Notes under the pieces: model-generated
Databases searched by the model: none
What the model was told of the DNA's origin: nothing
What the model saw: the letters and a program-made list of their open reading frames with translations, nothing else
In this document: piece after piece, positions 26,922 through 35,874 of the stretch
Layout of the letters: each line of letters begins with the position of its first letter
Numbering within the stretch: position 1 is the first letter of the stretch
Assembly: GCA_963747535.1 (NCBI GenBank)
Contig: CAVVFX010000025.1
Location: 124,001 to 188,000 of the forward strand
Direction: 5' to 3'
Source: CAVVFX01 sp963747535
Lineage (GTDB): Bacteria; Acidobacteriota; Terriglobia; Bryobacterales; Bryobacteraceae
Length of the DNA stretch: 64,000 nucleotides
Position numbers and translations under genes: made by a program

Positions 26922-29273
26922 TTACCGCAGCGTGAAGGACAAAATATTACTGCCGGATGCAACGGCTATATACTGCCGTCCGTTCACCATGTAAGTCATC
27001 GGGCAACCCCTCCAAGCCTGGTTTCCATGGAAGGACCATAGCGTCTTCCCGGTCCTGGCGTCGACTGCGGCAAACCCGCCGCCAGTCTCGCCATAAAACA
27101 CAAGGCCTCCGGCAGTCGACAACACTCCGGAGTAGTTGGCCTCCTGCGGTCCTTGCTGCGGAATCTCCCAGACCGTCTCGCCGGTATGGATGTCGATCGC
27201 TCGAAGATATTTCAAACCGGGATCGCCGGGGTTGCGATAGCCTTCGTAACCTCCGTCATGGGATTGCCGGTAGATACTGCAATCCTCGACCGACATCACA
27301 TAGAAGAGCTTCGTGTCGGGATTGAACGAGGTCGCATACCAGTTGGTCGCGCCTCTCACCGAGGGACAGGCTTTTACCCCCGCCCGGGTCGGCGTATTGG
27401 CGGGCAGGAGCTGAGGAGTACCGTCTGAATGAAAGTCGGTGGCCCAATTCATCTTCTTGACGAAGGGTTTCGCAAACAGGAATTCGCCGGTCGTCCGGTC
27501 GAGCACGTAAACGAAGCCATTGCGATTGGCCTGGAGCAATAGTTTCCGGGGACGTCCGCGGTAATCGGTATCCACCAGGACCAGCGGTTCGGTAGCATCC
27601 CAGTCGTGCAGATCGTGAGGCGTGAACTGATAGTGCCAGCGCAATTTGCCGGTCTTGACGTCGAGCGCCAGGACGCAATTCGTGTAGAGGTTCGAGCCTC
27701 GACGCCCGTCGCCGTCGGTGGCGGGGAACGGGTTGCCAACGGCCCAATAGAGCGTGCCGGTCTCCACGTCATACGATCCCGTGAGCCAGGTAGCCCCTCC
27801 GCCCGTTTCGATGGCATTCCCGGTCCAGGTTTCGGAGCCGGGTTCGCCCGGTTTAGGCACGGTCCAGAAGCGCCAGGCTTGCTTACCGGTGGTGGCTTTA
27901 TAGGCTGCGAGAAACCCCCGTAGCGGACCATCGCCGCCTGCAATTCCGGCAATGACCAGATCGCCCACCACTAAGGGAGCAGAGGTCGCCATGTAGCGCC
28001 CCGGCGATTCCACCATGTTGACGTCCCACATCAGGGCGCCGGTCAGCCGGTTCAGACATAGCAGATGAGCGTCACCCGTCGCGAAGAATATGCGGTCCCC
28101 GAGCAGCCCGACTCCCCGATTGGGCAGGCCCGAATTACGCCGCCCACCGGACTCGGACGAGTCCTCGGAACGCGTATAGCACCATAGTTGGCGTCCCGTC
28201 GCCGGGGCGAGGGCGCATACGTGATCAGACGCAGTGACGTACATGACGCCGTCACTGACGATGGGTGTGGTCTCAAGATCCCGAACGTTCAACGAGTAGA
28301 CCCATTCCAACTGCAGGTTCCGGGCGTTGCCCGCGTTGATCTGGTCCAGGGCGCTATGGCGGTTGGCTCCCGGGACACCGTTGTATGTAGGCCACTCACC
28401 GCGCTTGGGGTGCAGGACAGCGTCAATCGCCTCCGGAGAAATCGGGGCATCCGCGCCGGCCAGGGCGCCTGGCTTTACGCCACCCAAGCTGCTCAGATAG
28501 GCTATGACATTGCGGCGCTCCCCGGCGCTCGCCTCGAGCGGGGGCATGTAAGATGTCGTCTCGGGCGTGATTTCCTGGTATTGCTTGTCCGTCAGAAGAT
28601 ACAGGCGTCCATCAAAGGTTTCGAGTTCGAGATCGTGTTCCGCGCGGCCGCGAGCGAAGCCGCGCAAGCTTTGGCCATCTCGCAGCTCGACGTCAACGAC
28701 CCGCCACGTCTCGTCCGGACAGAAGGCCCAACTCGGGCATGTCGGTGTCGTGTGGATGCCCATTTGGGACGTCGGATTTTCGAGCACAAGCTCCAGTTCG
28801 CGGACGGTCGATTTACGGCCAATATCCGACAGATCAGGCCCATTCACCTTTCCGCGGCCATGAACCATGTGACACGTCGAGCATTGGCCCTTGCCGAAGA
28901 AGAACTCTTCTCCGGCATGCGCGTCACCGGAGGGCTTGGTATCGAACGCGGACCTATTGAGAGAACGCAGCCATCGAGCCAGGGATTGAAGATCGTCCTC
29001 CGGCAGCTTGAACGCGGGCATGCCGCCAGCAGTGCCGCTCTTGATCAAGTCGCGGATTTGCGCTTCGCTCCGGGTGCGCAAGCTGCGATTGTTCACGAGC
29101 GCGGGCGCCCGGTCCCCGCCGTTGCCCCCCTCGCCGTGGCATCCTTCGCAAAGGCTGTCGAACCGCTTTTGTGCCGAGGCGAAATCAGAAGCGGGCGCGG
29201 CCGAGGTTTGCGCCATTCCTTGCGCTGCCAGCAGTGCAGCAGTTACCAGTGCGGCGGCAATGTTGTTCGTCAT
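26922..29273 (-). CDS. PQQ-dependent dehydrogenase with two cytochrome c domains
   Basis: 783 residues: signal peptide MTNNIAAALVTAALLAAQGM, cytochrome c motif CEGCH at 42-46, a second CSTCH at 131-135, and then (from ~300) an eight-bladed PQQ quinoprotein propeller with repeated tryptophan-docking segments (DGVMYVTASDHVCALAPATG, GALMWDVN, GKQAWRFWT, TGKLRWHYQFTPHDLHDWDA, TGKTLWSFHGNQAW). HDLHDWDA is the usual conserved stretch of PQQ alcohol dehydrogenases. The haems lie N-terminal, unlike quinohaemoprotein alcohol dehydrogenases, where one haem is C-terminal. Periplasmic oxidation of an alcohol or sugar is likely. The amidohydrolase gene lies 52 bp upstream on the same strand. Confidence 0.9.
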   Translation of the reverse strand: MTNNIAAALVTAALLAAQGMAQTSAAPASDFASAQKRFDSLCEGCHGEGGNGGDRAPALVNNRSLRTRSEAQIRDLIKSGTAGGMPAFKLPEDDLQSLARWLRSLNRSAFDTKPSGDAHAGEEFFFGKGQCSTCHMVHGRGKVNGPDLSDIGRKSTVRELELVLENPTSQMGIHTTPTCPSWAFCPDETWRVVDVELRDGQSLRGFARGRAEHDLELETFDGRLYLLTDKQYQEITPETTSYMPPLEASAGERRNVIAYLSSLGGVKPGALAGADAPISPEAIDAVLHPKRGEWPTYNGVPGANRHSALDQINAGNARNLQLEWVYSLNVRDLETTPIVSDGVMYVTASDHVCALAPATGRQLWCYTRSEDSSESGGRRNSGLPNRGVGLLGDRIFFATGDAHLLCLNRLTGALMWDVNMVESPGRYMATSAPLVVGDLVIAGIAGGDGPLRGFLAAYKATTGKQAWRFWTVPKPGEPGSETWTGNAIETGGGATWLTGSYDVETGTLYWAVGNPFPATDGDGRRGSNLYTNCVLALDVKTGKLRWHYQFTPHDLHDWDATEPLVLVDTDYRGRPRKLLLQANRNGFVYVLDRTTGEFLFAKPFVKKMNWATDFHSDGTPQLLPANTPTRAGVKACPSVRGATNWYATSFNPDTKLFYVMSVEDCSIYRQSHDGGYEGYRNPGDPGLKYLRAIDIHTGETVWEIPQQGPQEANYSGVLSTAGGLVFYGETGGGFAAVDARTGKTLWSFHGNQAWRGCPMTYMVNGRQYIAVASGSNILSFTLR

Positions 29274-29325
29274 AGCTTGTGGTGATCAACTTTCCAGGTC
29301 GTTGTGAGTACGGTGCGCTGCTGAT

Positions 29326-30321
29326 TTAAGCCAAACCGGGCTGATTCGCCTGCCGCTTCACCCACCGGTATGCCGCGAGTGAATTCTTCCAGAAGAATTT
29401 TTCGACGGCTTCCGGACCCTTTGGCGTGAAGTATTCGTGAACCAGGCCCAGCGTCTCGCCAAATGTGCCCATGGGTTCGCTGTTGGTCCAATCACTCGCG
29501 AAGAGCAGCCGGTCCGGACCGAAGGTATCCCAGATTTCATCCAGCCGTGGACGATAAAAGCTCAGCTCACGCGGGATTCGTCCGCCCGAAGTCACCCGGC
29601 GCCCCTTCTCATCGACGCGTTGAAAGATTTCCGAGACCTTCACATACACCTGAGGGCGCTTTCCGAGCTCTCGAAGTCCTTGCAGGTAGGCAGCGCGAGC
29701 CGCCGGTTCGTCGGGGATCGGAGCGCCCGGCAAGTGATTGATCACGATCCGGAGGGCGGGGATCCGGTCGGTGATTCGCAGCAGGTTCGGGACATCCTTT
29801 TGGCCGCCGCCCGAGTCCAGGGTGAGTCCTGCGTCAGACAACAGTCGAAGGTCGGCCATCACTTGCGGCTTTCTTATCTCCTCCGCTACATCCCGGCCCC
29901 ACAAATAAGCGAACCGGATGCCTCGGTACAGGGGGTTCTTGTGCAACCGTGAGAGATGCTCGCCAAAATCCGGCTTCCCGGGAAACAAATCGCCGATCTC
30001 CCCTACCACAATCGTCTCTTTGGCGGACACCTCCAGGACCCAGTAATTGTCTTCCACCCAGGGGCTGCACTCGGTCTCGATCATGCCGACCACGCCGTAG
30101 GGTTCAGCAATCCGGCGGTAATCCGCAGGCAGGAAGGGGCGATAAATGCTTGCTTGCGCAGGGCTCGGCCACGGCACACCTTGAGGGCGCGTCGGGTCAT
30201 ATAAATGTACGTGCGTGTCGATAATGGGGACGGAAGATCTCTGGGCACCGGCACGTGTTACGCCGGCGGCGACCGCAACTGTCCCTGCGGCAGCCGTCTT
30301 TATGAATTTGCGTCGATCCAC
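29326..30321 (-). CDS. Tat-exported amidohydrolase family 2 protein
   Basis: 331 residues from a GTG at 30321, chosen because AGGAGG lies about 8 nt upstream and the next codons give a Tat leader (VDRRKFIKTAAAGTVAVAAG). The longer frame to 30459 has no such support. The TIM barrel carries the metal motif IIDTHVHLYDP (HxH), a His in RIVINHLPGAP and the late Asp in LLFASDWTNSEP, as in lactonases and decarboxylases of the amidohydrolase-2 group (for example 2-pyrone-4,6-dicarboxylate or L-fuconolactone hydrolases). It may process the lactone made by the PQQ dehydrogenase encoded next; that is inference from adjacency. Confidence 0.83.
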   Translation of the reverse strand: MDRRKFIKTAAAGTVAVAAGVTRAGAQRSSVPIIDTHVHLYDPTRPQGVPWPSPAQASIYRPFLPADYRRIAEPYGVVGMIETECSPWVEDNYWVLEVSAKETIVVGEIGDLFPGKPDFGEHLSRLHKNPLYRGIRFAYLWGRDVAEEIRKPQVMADLRLLSDAGLTLDSGGGQKDVPNLLRITDRIPALRIVINHLPGAPIPDEPAARAAYLQGLRELGKRPQVYVKVSEIFQRVDEKGRRVTSGGRIPRELSFYRPRLDEIWDTFGPDRLLFASDWTNSEPMGTFGETLGLVHEYFTPKGPEAVEKFFWKNSLAAYRWVKRQANQPGLA

Positions 30322-30570
30322 CTGGGCTTCCTCCTGTGCAGCATCGGGGGCGCCTCTGCGCTCGAATCCCGATTGCGACCATATTATCTTGTTCCAAACC
30401 GGCGCGGAATCGCAAACCGTAGAAGTGGCGTATAGGGTTGGCGCGAAGGAATTCATCAATAGCGATCGTTGTGCGGCACCGGCGATAGATCGGGCAAAAA
30501 ACTCCTAATCTTCATTCCGGTCCGGGCGATCGAATGACCATCGATAAGGCAGTCATACATCCGCCACTGC

Positions 30571-30627
30571 GGGGACGATCGAGACGAGTCTCGATCCAGC
30601 AGACACAAATGTCTGCGCCACGGCGCC
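30571..30627 (-). repeat. R2 dispersed twin-palindrome repeat
   Basis: GATCGAGAC-GA-GTCTCGATC (30577-30596) followed by CAGACA-CAAA-TGTCTG (30600-30615) and GCGCCACGG. Inverse copy of 3931-3987. Its right edge abuts the point where WD40 coding similarity starts. Confidence 0.8.
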
Positions 30628-31095
30628 GGAATCGTGTGGGATGCCGCAGGACGGCCGCGGACTCTGGAAGGGCATCGGAATTCAGTTGGGCGTGTGGCGT
30701 GGTCGAGTGATGGCCGGTATCTGGCGTCCGCAGGCAAGGATAACGCCATTCTGTTCTGGGATGGCCGGACGTTCGACAACATTGGGAGGTTCAGCCTAGG
30801 CGGCGAGTATAGTTCGGGAACGAGTCTAGCCTGGTCTAAAGATGGAAGTCGAGTTGCCGCAGGCGATAATGCCCACGTCTGGGTTCTGAATCCAAAGGGT
30901 GATGTCGTGCAAAAGCTGGTGGGATACTCTCAGGACCGATATAACCACATCGAGATTGGCGGCTGGTCCACAGATGGAAAGCGCCTTGCGTCTTTTAGCA
31001 CCTTCGAAGACACCGCTTCGGCCTGGGACGCGATAACAGGAAGCCGCCTCGGAGCTTTCCAAGTAACCCTTTTTGAGGCACTGACCCATCGATGA
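30616..31095 (+). pseudogene. WD40-repeat gene fragment
   Basis: An open frame that encodes about three and a half WD40 blades (GIVWDAAG, SVGRVAWSSDGRYLASAGKD, AILFWDGRTFD, LAWSKDGSRVAAGDNAHVWV, IGGWSTDGKRLASFSTFED, TASAWDAITG). It has no plausible start: the first usable codon is the GTG inside VWD at 30634, and coding similarity begins where the R2 repeat ends. It also stops in mid-blade. WD40 propellers need about seven blades, so this is a remnant truncated at both ends. Many bacterial STAND NTPases end in such propellers, but the fragment alone cannot show its parent. Confidence 0.7.
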
Positions 31096-31267
31096 ACACG
31101 AGTGCTAGCCGGGACAAGCCGTCGCGTTAGTTGCAAACGTCTATGCTTGACGAGCGGCCCGCTGAGGATGAACGCTTCGGACTCCAAAGAATCTCCTTCG
31201 CGTGCTCAATTTGCATGCGAGCAGCGCGAATGGCCCCGTCAGGCACTCCGCCTGATAAATTTAGCGT

Positions 31268-32302
31268 ATGGGACCTCACAATCTGTTCGCGCCTAAGAGG
31301 GTTGGTGTGTGCGGGAGCTCCGTGGACCTCCCGAAAGAAGCGATTCCGTTCTGTTTGGCCGTGGGCGCCGAATTGGCATTAGATGAAAAGGTTGTAATTG
31401 TCAGCGGTGGCACTCGTAAACGAAAGGGCTTTGGGGAGGACAACCTCGCCGCCGATTGGCATATGGTTAGCGCCGCCGAACGGGCAATCCGTGAACGGTC
31501 GGGGGCGGGAGCCGTCAACGACCGAATCGAAACCGTGTTAGGGGACGAAACCAGCTCAAGCCCGGGTGAATCCTTCCATATCGGGACGCTGCATCGGGCT
31601 CGCGGGAAGACACGAGAAGCTCGGCGTTTCTCATTCGTGAGATCACTGGACGGCCTATTCGCGGTGGCCGGCGGTTCGGGTACAGCGCAGGAGCTCGCCC
31701 TTGCGATGGAGTTGGGAATACCACTTCTGCCGGTACCGATATTTGACGGCACCGCAGCGGAATTCTGGCGGTCTTATGAAAGCGATCTGATTCCGATGCT
31801 ACGAATTGAAAAGGACAGGGTCCAGCGCTGGAGGTCGCAGTCCGCAGACATCAATGCGGTCGCAGTCGACATGGTGAAGGTCTTACTGCAGAGTCTGCCG
31901 CGCCGGTGCTTCGTAATCATGCCATTTGGGGCGGACTATGTGACCCTTTACGATTTCGTGATCGGCCCGGCGCTCGAGAGTCTCGGTGATCATCCGATCC
32001 GATTGGACCGATCGTCCGTGCCCGGTGATGCGGCGGCGCAAATTCGTGAAGGAATCAAACATTGCGACTACGCCATCGCGGTGCTTGACGGCCTGCGATC
32101 CAACGTCCTCTACGAGCTAGGCCTCGCTCACGGATGCGCCAAGCCTACAGTCCTGCTAAATCGTGCCGGCACCCTCGGAGACAGCGATCTGGCTCCGTTT
32201 GATTTGTCCATGCACCAACGCTTGGAATACCAGACACTTGACGCAGCTCTCCTGGAGCGCTTGAAGGAATCGGTTGCCACTATGTTTGTCCGGCGTCGTT
32301 AG
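31268..32302 (+). CDS. SLOG domain fused to TIR/nucleoside-deoxyribosyltransferase-like domain
   Basis: 344 residues from the ATG at 31268; no strong ribosome site, so a slightly later start is possible. Residues ~10-170 are a Rossmann-like SLOG (LOG/DprA-type) nucleotide-binding domain: RVGVCGSSVDLPKEAIPFCL, VVIVSGGTRKR (~42-52) and the sugar-phosphate loop AVAGGSGTAQE (132-142). Residues ~212-300 resemble the TIR-like deoxyribosyltransferase fold: RRCFVIMPFGADYVTLYDF, then SSVPGDAAAQIREGIKHCDY and NVLYELGLAHG with Glu283 at the catalytic Glu position. SLOG domains sense nucleotide signals such as cyclic ADP-ribose derivatives, and TIR-like domains cleave NAD or nucleosides, so a signal-gated nucleotide hydrolase of the immune type is plausible. 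No operon partner. Confidence 0.78.
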   Translation: MGPHNLFAPKRVGVCGSSVDLPKEAIPFCLAVGAELALDEKVVIVSGGTRKRKGFGEDNLAADWHMVSAAERAIRERSGAGAVNDRIETVLGDETSSSPGESFHIGTLHRARGKTREARRFSFVRSLDGLFAVAGGSGTAQELALAMELGIPLLPVPIFDGTAAEFWRSYESDLIPMLRIEKDRVQRWRSQSADINAVAVDMVKVLLQSLPRRCFVIMPFGADYVTLYDFVIGPALESLGDHPIRLDRSSVPGDAAAQIREGIKHCDYAIAVLDGLRSNVLYELGLAHGCAKPTVLLNRAGTLGDSDLAPFDLSMHQRLEYQTLDAALLERLKESVATMFVRRR

Positions 32303-32329
32303 TACGGAGGCGATACAGGGAGGGGTGGA

Positions 32330-32357
32330 TTGATTCGATGGCGTTACTATATATAAT
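32330..32357 (+). promoter_or_regulatory. sigma70-type promoter of the carbohydrate cassette
   Basis: TTGATT (32330-32335) and a consensus TATAAT (32352-32357) separated by 16 bp. Transcription would start near 32364, about 11 nt before the ATG at 32375, leaving almost no leader, in keeping with the lack of a Shine-Dalgarno there. Confidence 0.65.
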
Positions 32358-32374
32358 CCCTTCGTGAACATACA

Positions 32375-33478
32375 ATGAAGATCCTGTTTCTCTCTTCGTT
32401 ACTCCTGCCAATGCTCGCCGCCGCGGCGGAGGATATCGTCGTTTATCATGAACCCGGCCGGTTCGCGGGCTGGCCCGCCAATCACGGCGCATGGATCTGG
32501 AACAACGAAATCGTGGTCGGGTTCGAGCGCGGCTTCTTCCACTTTAACGATCAACGCCACTCGATCGACTGGGGCCGTCCGGCCGAGCACGTTCTGGCGC
32601 GCAGCCTCGACGGCGGCCTGACCTGGACGCTCGAGCATCACGCGGACCTGAAACCGCCGGATGGCGCGAAAGTGGCCAATGTGCTCACGGAGCCCGGCGG
32701 CAAGCCGGCTGTCGATTGCCCCGGCGGCATCGATTTTACAAAGCCCGGTTTTGCCTTGACCGTCCGCATGGAAGATGTCGATATCGGGCCGTCGCGCTTC
32801 TACTACACCTACGATCGAGGCAAGACCTGGAGCGGCCCTTTCAAGGTCCCGACGTTCGGTCAAAAGGGCATTGCCGCGCGTACCGATTATCTCGTCGACG
32901 GCCCGCACACCCTGACGATGTTTCTCACGGCGGCCAAGAGCGACGGCAAGCAGGGCCGGGTGATTTGCGTGCGCACGGGGGACGGCGCAAAGACCTGGGA
33001 TCTGGTGTCCTTCGTCGGTCCCGAGCCAGGGACAACAGACAAGGCGATCATGCCCTCCTCCGTTCGCCTGTCGGGGAAAACAATCGTCACCGCGATCCGG
33101 CATCCAACCTGGATTGAGATGTACCGTTCCGACGATAACGGCGCCACGTGGAGATATTGGAGCAAGCCGGCGCCGGACACCGGCGTACACAACGGCAATC
33201 CGCCTTCGCTCGTCAAGTTGCGCGATGGGCGCCTGGCGATCACCTATGGATACCGCTCGGCGCCATACGGCATTCGCGCTCGTCTGAGTTCTGACGAGGG
33301 CGCGACATGGAGCGACGAAATTGTTCTGCGCTCCGGAGGCGGCGCCTGGGACCTCGGTTACACGCGCAGCCTGCAGCGGCCGGACGGGAAAATTGTAACC
33401 ATCTATTACTTCAACGATCACCCCGATAGCGAACGCTACATCGGCGCGACGATCTGGGATGCCGGCGAGACGAGATGA
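32375..33478 (+). CDS. sialidase-like (BNR) secreted propeller, copy A
   Basis: A 367-residue protein with signal peptide MKILFLSSLLLPMLAAAAED. The body shows the six-bladed sialidase superfamily pattern with Asp-box-like turns: SLDGGLTWTLE, YDRGKTWSGPF, SDDNGATWRYW, SSDEGATWSDE. A start motif VVYHEPGRFAGWPANHGAWIW is shared with copy B at 36684 and marks one paralogous pair. The Arg triad of true sialidases is not identifiable by eye, so the substrate may be another glycan. First gene of the cassette, directly behind a strong promoter; the glycoside-hydrolase-like gene starts 16 bp later. Confidence 0.82.
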   Translation: MKILFLSSLLLPMLAAAAEDIVVYHEPGRFAGWPANHGAWIWNNEIVVGFERGFFHFNDQRHSIDWGRPAEHVLARSLDGGLTWTLEHHADLKPPDGAKVANVLTEPGGKPAVDCPGGIDFTKPGFALTVRMEDVDIGPSRFYYTYDRGKTWSGPFKVPTFGQKGIAARTDYLVDGPHTLTMFLTAAKSDGKQGRVICVRTGDGAKTWDLVSFVGPEPGTTDKAIMPSSVRLSGKTIVTAIRHPTWIEMYRSDDNGATWRYWSKPAPDTGVHNGNPPSLVKLRDGRLAITYGYRSAPYGIRARLSSDEGATWSDEIVLRSGGGAWDLGYTRSLQRPDGKIVTIYYFNDHPDSERYIGATIWDAGETR

Positions 33479-33494
33479 AACCAGATACGATGAG

Positions 33495-35867
33495 ATGCTT
33501 GTCCACGCCCTGGTGTGCGCAGCAGCGTTGCCTCTTTCCTCCTTCGCGCTGGACCTGACGCACGCCCACGTCGTAGCGGACGCGGCGCTCACGGTCCACG
33601 AAAAGAACGCTGTCGAGATGCTGGTAGAGGAAGTCGAAAAGCGGACGGCTCTCAATTGGGGCACGCAAGGCAGCGGTCCGCCGATCACCATTCATCACGG
33701 GAGCGGCACGGGACCCGCGGAAGGATTCCGCCTCCAATCCACGGGCGCGGGTATCGTGGTCCAGGGGAACGACGAGCGCGGCACGCTATTCGGCATCGGC
33801 CGGTTTCTGCGCGAACTCGGTTGGGGCCACGGGCAGGCGTCGATTGCGGACGGCCTCGATATCGCTTCCTCTCCGAAATACAAGCTGCGCGGGCACCAGG
33901 TCGGCTATCGTCCGAAGGTCAACACTTACGACGCGTGGTCGCCCTCGGATTTTGAGCAGTATCTGCGCGACATGATCATTTTTGGCACCAATGCGGTGGA
34001 ATTGATTCCGCCGCGTTCCGATGACGATGACGACAGCCCGCATTTTCATCTCTCGAAAATCGACATGATGGCCGAGATGTCGCGGATCTGCGAGAAGTAC
34101 GGGATCGATGTCTGGATCTGGTATCCGGCGATGGACAAGGACTACTCGGATCCAGCACAGATCGAGTTCGCCCTGAAGGAGTGGAGCAATATCTATCGCC
34201 GCCTGCCGCGCATCGACGCGGTGTTTGTGCCCGGCGGAGATCCCGGCAATGCAGAACCGAAATACCTGATGGCGCTGCTCGAAAAACAAAAGGCGGAACT
34301 CCGGAAATTCCACTCGACGGCGCAGATGTGGGTCTCGCCGCAGAATTTCAATCAGGCATGGTTCGACGAATTCATCGGTATCGTGAAGGCGGAGCCCGCG
34401 TGGCTGGATGGCGTTGTCTACGGTCCGTGGACCCGCGTCACGATCGAAGAGCTGAGGGCGAAGCTGCCTTCCCGCTACCCGATTCGTTACTATCCGGACA
34501 TCACGCATTCGATTCACTCCGAGTTCCCGGTTCCCGGGTGGGATGTCGCATTCGCGGTCACGGAAGCGCGCGAGACAATCAATCCACGGCCTCTCGACTA
34601 CGCGAAAATCTTTCATCACATGATGCGCTCCGCCGCCGGATTCCTCACGTATTCCGAGGGCGTCAACGACGATTTGAACAAGTTTGTCTGGAGCGGGCTC
34701 GGCTGGGATCCCGACCAGGATGTGGGCAACATTGTTCGGGAGTGGGCACGCTGGTTCATCAGTCCCAAGCATGAATCCGGGATCGCGCAAGCCGTGTTCG
34801 ACCTGGAGGAGAATTGGCGTGGACCGCTGCTGCCGCACGCGTCCGTCACCGAGACGTTACGCAAGGTGCAGACCATCGAACACGCGGCTACGCCACAGAT
34901 GCTGCTGAACTGGCGCTTCCAGCAAGTGCTCTACCGGGCTTACTACGACGGGCTGGTGCGCGAGAGGCTGCTGTACGAAGCCGGTCTCGAAGAGCAGGCG
35001 TTGGAGCGGTTGCAGCAGGCACACCGGACCGGTTCGCTGCTCGCCGTAGAGGACGCGTCCCGAATCCTCGACGAGGCGTTGACCAGGCCTGCCGCTGAGG
35101 ATTTGCGCAACCGGCTCTTCGCGCTGGGCGAAGCGTTGTACCAGAGCGTTCACATGCAGTTGAGCGTCGATCGCTACAAGGCCATCGCAGTGAGCCGTGG
35201 CGCGAATCTGGACACCGTCGATTTTCCGCTGAACAATCGTGTCTGGCTGGAAGAGCGCTTCGCGGAACTTCGCAAGCTCGATAACGAGGAGGCGCGCCTC
35301 GCGGGTATCGATGCGATTCTACACCGCACCGATCCGGGTCCGGGCGGCTTCTATGACGATCTGGGAAACTCCGCGATGCAACCTCATCTGGTCGACGAGG
35401 GGCCCGGGTTCGCCAACGATCCCGGTGGATTCCGCTCGGTGCGTACCGAATATGCTGCGTTTTCCGGCGGCTTGATCGGACGCTCGTCGGCCGACGCATT
35501 ACGCCCCGATGGTCCGGCGCGCTTCATCACCCGTCCCATCGCGTGGTGGACGTGGGCCGAGACGCGATACGAGACGCCGCTGACGATGCGCTACGAGCAT
35601 CTGGACCCGCATACGCAGTATCGGATCCGGGTGGTGTTCGCGGGCCGGCCTTCTGATCCGCGCATCCAGCTGATGGCTAATGGCAATATCGAAGTGCATT
35701 CCTGGATTCAGAAGCCGGCGGTGATGAGCCCGATGGAATTCGACATTCCCGCGGAGGCCACGCGGCAGGGCACGCTCGTCTTGCGTTGGTCTCTCGAACC
35801 GGGGCAGGGCGGATTCCAGGGGTCAATCGATATTGCCGAGGTGTTTCTGATGATGCGGTTACACTGA
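33495..35867 (+). CDS. large secreted glycoside-hydrolase-like protein, copy A
   Basis: 790 residues from the ATG at 33495, which gives signal peptide MLVHALVCAAALPLSSFALD; a GTG-type start further upstream overlaps the previous gene. Residues ~20-125 form an alpha/beta domain like the non-catalytic N-terminal domain of GH20/GH67 enzymes (NAVEMLVEEVEKRT, GNDERGTLFGIGRFLRELGW). From ~130 a barrel: YKLRGHQVGYRPKVNTYDAW, MIIFGTNAVELIPP, VFVPGGDPGNAEP, VSPQNFNQAWFDEF. A helical region (~430-600) and a C-terminal beta domain follow. No assigned GH family; paralogue of 37766-40033. Confidence 0.75.
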   Translation: MLVHALVCAAALPLSSFALDLTHAHVVADAALTVHEKNAVEMLVEEVEKRTALNWGTQGSGPPITIHHGSGTGPAEGFRLQSTGAGIVVQGNDERGTLFGIGRFLRELGWGHGQASIADGLDIASSPKYKLRGHQVGYRPKVNTYDAWSPSDFEQYLRDMIIFGTNAVELIPPRSDDDDDSPHFHLSKIDMMAEMSRICEKYGIDVWIWYPAMDKDYSDPAQIEFALKEWSNIYRRLPRIDAVFVPGGDPGNAEPKYLMALLEKQKAELRKFHSTAQMWVSPQNFNQAWFDEFIGIVKAEPAWLDGVVYGPWTRVTIEELRAKLPSRYPIRYYPDITHSIHSEFPVPGWDVAFAVTEARETINPRPLDYAKIFHHMMRSAAGFLTYSEGVNDDLNKFVWSGLGWDPDQDVGNIVREWARWFISPKHESGIAQAVFDLEENWRGPLLPHASVTETLRKVQTIEHAATPQMLLNWRFQQVLYRAYYDGLVRERLLYEAGLEEQALERLQQAHRTGSLLAVEDASRILDEALTRPAAEDLRNRLFALGEALYQSVHMQLSVDRYKAIAVSRGANLDTVDFPLNNRVWLEERFAELRKLDNEEARLAGIDAILHRTDPGPGGFYDDLGNSAMQPHLVDEGPGFANDPGGFRSVRTEYAAFSGGLIGRSSADALRPDGPARFITRPIAWWTWAETRYETPLTMRYEHLDPHTQYRIRVVFAGRPSDPRIQLMANGNIEVHSWIQKPAVMSPMEFDIPAEATRQGTLVLRWSLEPGQGGFQGSIDIAEVFLMMRLH

Positions 35868-35874
35868 CAAATAA

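Noticed and set aside
31131..31267. Possible continuation of the WD40 fragment
   Set aside because: The frame closes at 31095 and no WD40-like pattern continues in another frame before the SLOG gene.
32399..33691. 430-codon minus-strand frame
   Set aside because: Antisense to the sialidase-like gene, which has signal peptide, Asp-boxes and promoter.
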